From Taeniopygia guttata (taxonomy: Eukaryota > Chordata > Aves > Passeriformes > Estrildidae): DNA of 64,000 nucleotides. The notes below the pieces were generated by a model. That model was not told where the DNA came from. It did no database searches and was given only the letters and a program-made list of their open reading frames with translations. The position numbers were made by a program, and so were the translations under genes. Each line of letters begins with the position of its first letter. The first letter of the stretch is position 1. The DNA lies in NCBI RefSeq assembly GCF_048771995.1, contig NC_133032.1:32061501-32125500 (forward strand). The letters are read 5' to 3'. This document shows, piece after piece, positions 13,501 through 25,600 of the stretch.

Positions 13501-16500
13501 AAAAACAACTAAGGCAAAGTAAGAATTTCTCTCTTTTAAAGTATAAAACAATGATCCCAGCTACAGATCAAGCAAGCATCACTGCTAACTTCTACTTCAT
13601 AACATTTTACTAAGAAACACAAAGTATGTAATTCAATCTATCAATGTTTAGGAGTAGAATTTTTGTTCCTCCCTGCTCAGCAGCTAGCATCTCTACAGAA
13701 ATATTTTCATACAGCTAATGCTAGTGATAAAAGTGGTTTTGAAATTCCACTATAGGAGGGAAAGCTGCCCAGCCCAAGGACTGCCAGCTGGGCATGAGGC
13801 CGGGCTGGTCATCCTCATGCCACAAGCAGCTGATTATGCCAATAATTAGCCAACGCCATTCCATTTCACAAATGGGAAACACTGTCAAAATGTGTCTAAT
13901 AAGAGTAAAGAAAGCAAGGGGAAATTAACTACATGCCATTAACTACATGCCTTCATTCAGTCTCCAGAACATGCTATGGATATATACATTATTTTCATTA
14001 CCCAGTCTCCAGAATGTGCTACGGATATACACATTATCTTCACTATCACGATGCAAGAAAACTGAAGAAATTAGCAAACTGTTCATGAACAATAACGTCA
14101 AAACTCAGGATACCAAAACCAGCTGCTAGAAATGTTGTCACTAAAGCAGCAGAGGCAAATTCTAAACCATGCAGACCAAAATGCACAGCTCCAGCTAAAG
14201 AGTTAGAGCTTACCCACATGTTTTTAACAAACACAGACGTGACAAAGTTCTTGTTTTATTTTAGTGCAGCTGCACTGAATTAGCAGCATCAGCAAAGGCA
14301 TGAAGGCTGTAGTAGCACCTCTAGAGCTTTCAGCACTCTGATGTAAAGCTGGAAGATCTTAGGAGGTGTAAGGCAGCAGTAACTCTCCCAAACCATAAAT
14401 TCACGTCAGGAGCACAGACAGGAGGAGGCTGAGCTGCCCAGGCTGGGAGAGGAGCGCTGCTGCTGCAGCAGTTCTGGCTGCCATGCCTCTCACAGGGCGG
14501 GAGCAGTGACACCCACACCATTTCCATCCCTGACACTAACTGCACCCATCAGCGCCGGCCAAAGATCAGATCCTCAGAGGCAAGGTGGGATTCTCTCGGA
14601 ATTAAAAGGTGGTTAGCACAGGACCTCGTCTAACACCCACAGGTGCTTTGCAGGAGATGTATTTCCAAAGCTGTAAACCCGACCTTGTGTAACAGTCGTG
14701 AGTAACCACACACAGAAACTTGATTTCACACCAATCATCAAGAATGTTTCTTGACAAAGAAAACGCCGCAGGCAGAAGATAACAAATAATGAAAAAGAAA
14801 CTAAATATCAGAAAGAACTTCACACCTTGTGAAGACATTAGGCACTGTATGCGCCTCACCTCAGGACACACAATTTGGATTTTGCTCATTGAAGTTTGAT
14901 ATTCTTCTTTAAGATCAACGCATAACCTAATCATGCAGAGTACAACTGCTCACTACATTTACAGTGTTTTAAGTGCCACAATTACTAAGTAAACCAGCAA
15001 ATACTGATTCACTCCCTCTACCTTCCCCTGCAAACCAAAACTGTGGAATGCAGATTTTAAAGCTAAATCTACACAAGAACTTTGGAGCCTGAATGCTACA
15101 TAAACCTACAACTAGATTAAAAGTGTTTTTTAACAGTTAAAAAAGTTAAAACTGTGTGATTATTAAACTCAGTATTTCAAAGGAAGCAAAAGCTGAACTT
15201 AGCTTAGTTGTGGGTGGGAGTTTACCCAGCACACACACAGCCAGGAAGACTGAAAGAAAAATAAGCTCATGAAAGATGCATTTTACATAAAAAGAGCGTA
15301 TTCAGACATAAAATCAGCATACATAAAAATACTATGGCCTACTCAGCAAGAAGTGTACTGACTTAGGGGGAAAAAAAGTAGTGCATATTTAGGCGTCAAA
15401 GAAAAGGGGAAAAAACCTGCATGACATCTCTGAACATTAGAGCCTTGTACCAGCAAGTCTCCAGTACAGTGTCCTATACAACACTTCACATCTCTCATGT
15501 ACAAGACTTCCTTTCACCCCTGGAACTCCAGCATTGCTGGCACACAGGCCAGGGATGGACCCCTGCTCCTCTGGGAGCCCCAGGCTCACAGCACAGCCAG
15601 GGACCATGGCACAGCACATTATAAACATTAAATCTGATTTTCATAACTAAATGCCTATAGAGATACTCTTGAGTTGAAATGGAGTCTAAAAATGTGATAG
15701 GTGAAGCTAAAAAGCTAAGGTAAAACTGAATGAAAGTCGATAAAAATCTTAAATAATAAATGCACAATCTAGTCACCATGGGATTCTTTACAAATTAACT
15801 TTTGCAGATACTAGGCTTTATTCAGACTGATGTGATCTATCACTGTCACTTGAAGTAAATATTTAAATCACATGGAAAGGATACTATAGGCAATCCAGAT
15901 TCCACATGTATACAGTTTCCATAAGGAGTTCTTACATAGCAACGTGTGTCTGACTAATCAATGATTCACAGGGGAATAAGGCACACCCCAGCTTCTCCAG
16001 GGCAGAAATTACTGCTGCTACAGGAAAAGAATCCTGATAGTAGAGGTAACATAATGCAGTACCTACACTGGATTTTCCATAAATCACCCCTGGGCTTGCT
16101 ACCCAGAACTAAAGAATGGCAGAAGGGACTTGCATGGAGACAGGCAGGCACACCCCATTAATGAGACATACACTCAGTTTCCCACATGGAATTTGGGGCA
16201 TTCAGCAGTAAGAGCACAAGGCACTGCACGCTGGAGTGTAATGGTATAAGCTGATTTCTATCAAAATCTGTAACACAGAACTGATTTACAAAATCCCAAA
16301 GGTGAAAGCCTTGATTGTTTGGGTGTTTCCCTCTATTTCTCTGTGTTCAGCCCCCTGAAATGTTTCTGTAGGCCTATTAACTCATATTTTGAAAAAAAAA
16401 AAAAAAAAACCTCTAAGAAACAATCAGGAAAAAATCTGTTGGATAACCATGGCCTTTAGTTCAGAAAATCAGCTACAGCGTATTCAAAAGCAGTGCACAT

Positions 16501-16564
16501 TCTCCATACATGTGCATGTCTGTATATGAAGAACCACATACACCCCCACACACAGTCTCTCTCA

Positions 16565-16602
<38 letters not shown>

Positions 16603-19600
16603 CTGATACTCCCCAGTGACTTAAGGCAGCACCACTTCCTAGTCAACAAAGATATGTGACAAATAAAACATTATATTTTTGTAATGGACATTCATAGCAC
16701 AACCAGGTTTGGGAGAGCAACTAATGAAGGTTCCCTCCAAGTTAACTCTACTAACAGTGGAGAAATATCACCAGCATGTGATCATGACCCTCAAAAACTC
16801 ACATCCTGAAACTGCACAGCAGCTCTGCACTCTCTCCCAAAAGCTCTCTGGAAGGACAGCCAAAGGGCTTCCCACAATGTTCTCAGCAGCACTAATGGGA
16901 TTTTTTACATGTGCTCTCTCACCTAGAATAGATGTTTCTGAGGCTATGACACAAAAGCAATGCCACTGGGAGGTTACTTGTGCATTAGTCACACAGACAA
17001 TTTTAAAGCCAAAAGGAAACAGTGCTGAGGGTAAGAACTTGTAATAAGGATGTCATTACCAGAACCTCCATCTACAAACCACAAACTATGACCAAGTGCC
17101 TTTGCTCCACTGCTTTCCTACCCACAACATGTGCCGTTCTCCCGAGTTACACACCCTAGTTCAAGCACAACTGCAATTCCAGCGAAGTGAGGAATAGGGG
17201 GACAACTGCTTCGTGGGCAATGCAGTTGTCCAGCTGCTCCTGAAGTACCACAGAGCTGGGGGGGGTCCAGCAAAAATTGTGAGTGTCATTTCTCTGACAG
17301 CTCCACACAAAGACAGGAGTTAACCGAGCACCAGCAGACAAGAGCACTCGAGGACAAGCATCACCTGATCTCCAACTCCTAGAGCAAATCTGGGTTGCAG
17401 CCTCTTCCTCAGCTGCTCCTAATGACCTGGGCTAAAAGAAATGTCACATATTTAAAATGCACACACAAACAGAAGTAAGATGTACCTGCAATGCTGGTCC
17501 CACTGGAAAGATACAAAGCAACTTGAAAAACAAAAAACAAAAAAACAACAACAACAAAAAAAAATTCTCTCAGAAAAGTAAAGCAAGTGGGAGCAAAAAA
17601 CCAAAAACTGAAGGAAATCAAAACGTGCTCTGGTTTACCTTCAAGGTGCATCACTAGAAAAACAAGGGCATTTTGTCCAGAAGGTTATTTTTTTCTTTTC
17701 TTATTGTTCAAACTGCTCTTTTCATGATGGTTCTGAATTACTGTTCACCATCTGAGCCACAGTTCTTCTGTGCAAGTTCTCACTCCAAATACAACACATC
17801 CTATGCCTGTATCTGACCCTACAGATGCAATGGGTTTCCCAGGCACCATAGCCTGGACAGCACACGTGTGTAACTTCTAAAATTCTGTGTTGGTGTGTAC
17901 CACAGCCCATGGTGCATCAAGCCCAGCAAAGTTTCCCTACCTAAACACACCTCAACTACTATGCAGAACACGTCCAAGTGATGATGCTACAAGCAAGTCT
18001 AACATCCAGTGACTACATTAGGCTTTACACAGTTAAATGCATTTATTCTTAAATGTAAGCTGATACTGCCTTTTACTGGCTCAGGCAGCAGGAGATCCCT
18101 GCTCTATATCCCCTTCCATGCAAATGGGTCTGGAGCCAATCTCCCATTTCCCTCGAGAGAGCCTCTTCTCATGTGTTTATGAATTCTCCAGAGCAGGAAT
18201 ATTTTGCATTTCTTTACTGAAACCACGTGGAAAAAGGACTCCAGGAAACAAGGGCCAAAGACAGAAAGCAAGATGATTGCAACACTCATCATTCAACACA
18301 CATTCATTGCTGGCTAAATTACATTAACTTAAAAAATTGTAATTAAGTACAGCAGGGGTACAGAAGACACTACAGAAAAGCTCAGACTGTGGAGATTCTA
18401 AGGAGACCATACCTATGGTAATATATTCAAAAGGGCATGAAATAAATCTCATGGCAAAAACTCCAAGTTTTTAAACAGAATGGAAAGGGATTCTGCTCTT
18501 CAATACCAGCTCCTTCTTGCATATGGTCTGTCCATCAAAGATTTTATCAAAAAGTCTTTATCCTTTCTCGTTTTAACTGGATAAATTCTACATAGACATG
18601 AATTATAAGATAGATATCATGTTTTTACTGCCTGATGTCTTCTGATAACAGCTGCCTTAAAAAGAAATGGAACATTTCTCAAACATCAATGAATTCCTAG
18701 TCTTCATATATGAGCCTCTTGTGACTGAAAAGCCTGAACAAGTCCTTATGTGTTTATTTGTTGCTTTTCTTCTATCATCCTTCTTGTACCAGGATTGTTC
18801 TCCCATCCAGATGGGACTGAAAAGCCCAGGAAGCATTTACTTTTCAAATCATGTAAAGAGAAATGATGAAAAAATCCCAGTGAGAGAGGAAAGATGTCTT
18901 GCCCCTTTAAAAAGGTCCCAGCTCTAGCATCAGGTGCAAACTGGTTAAGCAGTAGCAGAAGCCCCTGAAGGACTGATGGAAAATGGGACTTGTATTAATA
19001 AATTAGTTTACTATCTCTTTTGAAATGTCCTTGATAAAACTTAAGACAGCAAGATTTTGGAATTAGCCAGTTTTTTTTGTATTTTACATCTTTAGCTAAT
19101 ATAGTTTACCTTTCACACATTACTAGTTTGCATTTTTAAAGAGCACCTGCTTCTGTCAAATTTTAAAACATTTTTGATCAACAAGTGTTTTAAGTAATCA
19201 GTAGTGGAAAACAAAGAATTTGCCCTATAAATGGAAAAAACCCACAAGATTAGAAGCACTCTCAGGTAAAGAGAACCTTAAATCGTAGATACCTCTAGAT
19301 AGCAGAGGTGTTACAAATCTCACAGGTTACAAGCTTGACCTTGGAATTAACTGTACTACTGTGTGTTTGAAACTATTATTTTACAGTATTTCCCCCCCAA
19401 AATATCAGCCCTCTCAAGCAAGAGCCTTCACCTTGGCAACAAATACTTCTGTGCCACATACTGAAACTATCACAGTAAAACAAACCATAAGAAGATTGCT
19501 GAGCAATTTAATAAATTAGCTTAAAAGCAGGTTGAAAGAGAAGTGCTTCTAGCAAAGGTTTATTTCCTAAATAGATAAAAACCACCTTATCTTTAAAGGC

Positions 19601-22600
19601 ATCTCTATTTTTGTATAGAAATTTATCCAGTGCTGCTTTTTATCAGCAGCTACCTCTACAGCTCAGAGCACAGACAACTGTAGTGCTTGCTAGTAAAATC
19701 CAGCTAAAATGGGGAGTGAAAACCACAAAGACACAGCTGCACAGAGCCAGGCCAGAATGACCAAGAGGAACTTGGGGACAAAAGCAGCCTGTGCTGCACA
19801 GCACTCAGAATAAATCACACATGCACTGTAATACAAGTCTCCAGGTGACATTTTTAATATCAGTCTGGAGAACAGAGGAAGCTACAGCATTGTGCTGCTT
19901 CTAACTTTACTAACATTTGGATCGAGTAGAAGAGCTACAACTTTCAATTTTGCTTTCTGTTCACTACCACCAAATCTCTGGAAATCAACCAACCAAAACC
20001 AAACAATATTGGTAATCTGACTCTGGAAAAGTTCTCCTCAAAGTAAAGAGAAAGATAAGATACATTTATGTCAAAAAATTGGCTTATAATTGAGCCACAA
20101 AAAGTGGACTTGAAACCAGCCCATACTTAAGTGTTTTCAACTAACAAAATCCCAACTCTGGCATCCAGATGATACTACCACATAAACTTGTAGTCTTTGT
20201 CAATTTAATTTGTATTTGTAAACCCATTTCTAGTATTTAATGCTGGCACATACTTTAACAAAAAAGTTAAAGCTTTCCTCTGACTGCATTTTCCTCAAAA
20301 TATAAAGAACAAATGGCTTTGGATATTATCTTTGTATAATGAGAGTAGAGTAGTTTGTGTTGGCAAAGGCAAAATGCTCCCTCTCTACTCACTACTTCCT
20401 TTGAGACTTCTAGACTAATTCATTTTAATAAGTGTCTTAACAGTGCCTCTGTGTTACACCACACCCACACAGCACTCACCTATACTGATAGGCATTTTAA
20501 TAAATTTGTATTTCATTTTTCCAGGTTTTCTGAGCACTTTTCACAGCCTGCCTACTCCATGCAGTATTTCCAAATACTGAGGAATGAATGCCCAAAAGTT
20601 TGGCAGTCTTACATGAATAATTACTTAACAGTATAAGTTATTTAGTATGAGGGGGAGATTTATTTGGCAACTTTCTACATCATTTACCCAAAATAAGCTG
20701 AACATCAGGAGTTGGACCCAATTACCCTTGTGGGTCCTTTCCAACTCAGAATATTCTATGACTGCACAGACATTTATCAGGAAGGGGAAAAAAACCAAGA
20801 AAATAAATGAATTATACATATTTTTAAACAGATAAAACAAGGAAGGATAAATTGAATGAACACATAAATAACTTGCAAGTAAACAAAATCCTGCACTTGA
20901 TGAAATTAAACAGGTGAAATCTAAATCTTACTATGCAGAAAAAGCCTGACTTGACTTGCAAATTTCTTCAAGCAAATGTAATAAGGAGCTAAAACTGTAA
21001 AGCTGTTCGACATTAAAAAAAGGAAACAAAAGAAAGAAGTTGAGCTTTTTTGTTTGCTTGCTATTTGCACAGGTTCAGCACTTGAGAGCTCCAGCTTTGA
21101 TCCAAGAGCTGTGGCCCCAGTCCCATGAACCTGAGCAGGGGGAGGATGAGCCCGAATGGCCTGGGAGAGCAGGGATGGAGGCAGGAGCACCCAGCAAGCA
21201 CCAAGGGATTGTCCCAGCATTCCCAACCTGCCCCATGACCTGAGCAGGGGGAGGATGAGCCCGAATGGCCTGGGAGAGCAGGGATGGAGGCAGGAGCACC
21301 CAGCAAGCACCAAAGGATTGTCCCAGCATTCCCAATCTGCCCCATGACCACTTCAGCCTTTCAGCAGGTAACCAAATGTTTTCCATCAAGAGCAGGCTTG
21401 CACTAAAGCACCAATTACATATTTATCATGTTACACCACACTCCTAATAAAAGATTGTTTCGATTAGAAACAGTCGGCTCGTAGAACAAAACTCAGCTGT
21501 GGACAAAAACATACCAGTAAATCTTGTTTAATATAAAAAGCAGGTCTCATTTAACAGGATCATAGGGATTCTGAAGTCTGACAGTAAAAATGCAAGCAGT
21601 TGTATTGTGAAAGCTCCTGCAGATGATAAACGATGTTCGGTATCTAAGGCAAGTCATGACAAAAAAAATACTAATACTGAAAACCTAGATAAGAAATATG
21701 GTGATAAGAATTACAATCTGGATTCATCCATTGATAGCATTTATTTATCAAAATAAACCATCAACGTCCTGTCTGCATCTTGCACTCTACAGCCTGAGCA
21801 GGCCAAAACATATCCTGTGCACAGCTGCAAACATTTGCACTGACCACAAGAGAATAATAAAGAGAAAAAGGAAATCCCAGAAAAATTAAAACCACACATT
21901 TATCTAGAGATTTTCCGTCTAGTCTTAAAAATGCAATCCCATGATCAGAGTAAAAATAAAAAAAATATTAATTATATTATACCCTACATTAAATCAGTGG
22001 ATAACATGATTATTTGTTTCAATTTTAGATGTAACTATATAAACTGCTATGGGCACTGACAAGTTTGCAATCCAATTGGTATTTTTAAGCATCTACCCAG
22101 GGATGATTTTGGTTAAGACTGGTACACCTAAATGTATTTTAGTTCAGTGACCAAAACCAAAAATTAAAGATTAAAGCAATAGAGATTCCTTTTCTTACAT
22201 AGAGCAAAAAAAACCTTGGAGTTTCCTTGGGGACAAACCCAAGTATGTTTTTAGTTATTTTACCTTTGAAATTAACCTTGTCTCCCTAAAGTGTTAAAAT
22301 TATTTTTGGACAAGCATTCATTTAAAGTTTTTTTTTTTAAAGTTCATTTGAAATTGGTTATAACCTTTTAGCATGTCCCAAAGAAAGTCTTCAATGATGA
22401 AACTAAATGTTGAGACATTGTGTTGAAATTTTCCAATTGCATGAACTAACAGACCTACTGCAAAGTTTCTTACATGTGCCTATGAACCAATACAACGCAT
22501 GGATTGCTACTCTAAACTGGTTCAATATTCCTGAACTCATAAAAACTGTATTTTCAATTATTTTAGACAAGTAAATGTCTCCAGGAGTCATGCAATCAGC

Positions 22601-25600
22601 ACACTTGCTGGGCAGAAAGTCCAAGCCAGGTACTAAACACACCAAGGAACACAAGTGGAACCTGCCCATCCCAGGTACACCTCACACCCTGCCCCAAGCA
22701 GGAGCCCTGCAGTTCATACAAGGAGGTTCATTAATCTTTAACTTTACAGATCCAGCTCAGGATTAAGTGGGTTTGTCCTCTGCCCTGAAATGCCACTGCC
22801 CCTTTCCTCTGTATCAAGCACAAGTGAGACACAGGAAAAGAGGAGCAGAAACAGAAGGACTGGAAGGTGTCATGCACCTTGAATGGCTTCTGGAATGCAC
22901 TAAATAAAACAAGATATAAAATTACTCCTATGACAGAATTACCAAAAAAAAAAAAAAAAAAGGCATGAGTCAATAGAAATATATGTACTCCTTCCTGAAC
23001 TCCTATTATTTCTAATTATATTGCATACTCTGAGCATTTAGTGTTGCAACATGGACTGTAATGTATTAGAATCACCCAAGAGAACACCACAGGTCATCAT
23101 CAGCCTTCAAAGTCTCCCTGAAAATGTTTTTTAAATGTATTAAATCAATTCTTAGCCTAGTACAATTCCTTTTTCCACGTGAAGGATGAGACATTTTCCC
23201 CTCCCTCCCTAACCACACTTCAGCCACTGGCAAGCAAAAGATACTCTTAAAACCCTGGAAGAGGATTTTTTCCAAATGCCATCAAGGAAATATTTTTTCT
23301 ATGCTTTCCATATTGAAAAATTACTTCTGAGATGACACAATGCAGAGAAAATTCAGCCCAAAAAAGAAAAATTTCATGAAGACTTGAGACCACAGAAGAT
23401 CATGACAAGATGTCCAGTTAAAGTATAAACTGCAAAAATATGGTACTGAAATCTTTATACTAAACAGAAGTTAGGCTTTGAAAAACCTGTAGAAATAACC
23501 CATGTCTGGAACATTAGGAAAGAAAAATAATTTCAAGGCACAGTATAAGATACTAAAAAAGTTCAAGAGCTCATAAAACAGCCTGTTACTTCCCCCTACC
23601 TTGACTTTATAGCACTGGATTTCTCACCTCACAGATTTTGCTGTCTATTGAAGATTATTGCTTTTCATGGATCTTGTACTCATTTACACTCTCAGGTCAA
23701 AACCCAGAAGGAAACAGAATGACATAATCCTGTCACACCTTATCACATCAGAAGACACTGAACCCATAAACACTTTGCTCTGCTTAAGAGCCATAGAGGT
23801 GCTGCATGAAGATTAACTAGAGCAGTAGGGTTTGTAGAGAATTTCCCCAAAGCAAAGCTCACTCCAGCCAGCTTCTGCTTCTCTGAGGTTCTGTGTGCCC
23901 AAATTTACTCTTCCTTCATTCACAGCACTGGTTAGAGAGACCAAACAGCCAAGAAACCCTCAGAGATGTATGTGACTCATTCCAAAGAACAGCTTGCAAC
24001 TCCCCATCAAGAAACCCTGGAAATCCTGAGCAGCCTCAATCCTCCTGGCTCTCAGCTCAGAGGGAACCCAGACTGCCAGGAGGTATCCAAGAAACCCTGA
24101 ATTCCCATCAAGAACAGGAACTCTTTCCCCAGTCAACCTTAAAACCTTTAATTCATCCCTAATATGCAAGAAAGAAATTTTAAAAATGCACCACCTTCTG
24201 CAAACTGTGCATAGGAAATACAGAAGGGGCCTAGCTTGGCATAGGGGGAGGAAGAAAACAAGACCCATGACAACAGGTTGGGTTTTTTCCACACAATCAT
24301 ATAACCAATTTACTCAAGAAAAAGGTTACCAACAGACAAGACCCTCCCAACAAAAGACTCTTGGGTATATTGGAGAAGCTGGTCACCACTGACACTCAAG
24401 TATCAACTGGATCCACTTGAAAAATGGCACACAAACCTGCAGAAAAAGTTCAGGTATACAAAATACAAATAATATTCTGTAAACCCCTTTCAGTGCTATA
24501 ATTAAGTTCTCATTTTGGAAGCGCAGTAGTTGCACAGCCACTTACTGCAGCTCAGCTGAAGAGCCATTAATTTGAACACTTGCAATTATCTGCCATCCCA
24601 AATGAGCTAATTCAGTGTTATACAAGTCAAACTGAAGGAAAAAAGTGCATTCACACAGAAAGACACAGTTAAAATCTACTTGTCAACCTAATCAAGCTAA
24701 ATTCCAAAGTGGCGTAGGAAGAGCTTTTAATCATGACTTGCAGGCAGTGCTGTGCTCGCCTGTAGAAGAGGCAGCAAGAACAATTCAAATACCCAAAAGG
24801 CACAAAGCAAAAGACTGCAGCCTACTGTGATTAAAAAATGACTAAGAGCCTTTTCCTTTCTTTGGTACATTGCTCACATACTTTATGGAAAGAACTCCAT
24901 CTCATTTTTCTATTTTTAATTTTTGTTTTAAAATGCATGTAATTCTTAGATACACCAAGTATGAAGTCTCATTCACAGCATATCTACTTACTTCAGGAAA
25001 ATCAAAAATTTTCCAGTGTTTGAAGGATATGAACAGAAAAGCACATAGGTGTTACTTCATAGCTCACTGCTCATGGATCTGGTGCTATCTTTTGTGGAAG
25101 GAAGAGAGAGAAGGGCTCTCAGCAGCCAAGTGAAGTCAAGTTCACTACTAACATGGACAAAGACTTCCTGACAAGAAGGTCCACAGTGTTGTTTTACAGA
25201 TTGCCCAACAAAACAATATACTTAAAACTAAACTAGACAAGGCTATCAGTTATAGAAATAAATAATACTGGGTTTAACAGTTATGTTAAACTAACTGGGC
25301 TCTTCAGATTTTTCGTATCACGTACAAATACTGTACAACTACAAGGACAGCGCTTCAGACATGCAGCTTCTAAAACCACAAGTATTTACTTGCTCTTACT
25401 AGATATCAATTACCTTATTTTCTAGGTATCAAGTTTGCTTAAGCAAAGAATGCAAATTTCAGGGTACAAACGTAACACTGGAAGAATTTCAGCTGCATCT
25501 GATTGCCATGTCACTGATTAAACCCATTTCCCAGCTCCAGCTATATGACATGTACTTAGATGACCCCTAAAAACTTTGACTGAATTGTTAAAACCTCAAG

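Noticed and set aside
16709..17044. 111-codon plus-strand ORF in ACTR3 intron 1
   Set aside because: No similarity that I recognise, no conserved motif, and length within chance for this much intronic DNA.
20921..21389. Overlapping frames of about 100-130 codons with internally repeated peptides
   Set aside because: They are translations of the 109-bp tandem duplication on both strands; intronic and without a recognised domain.
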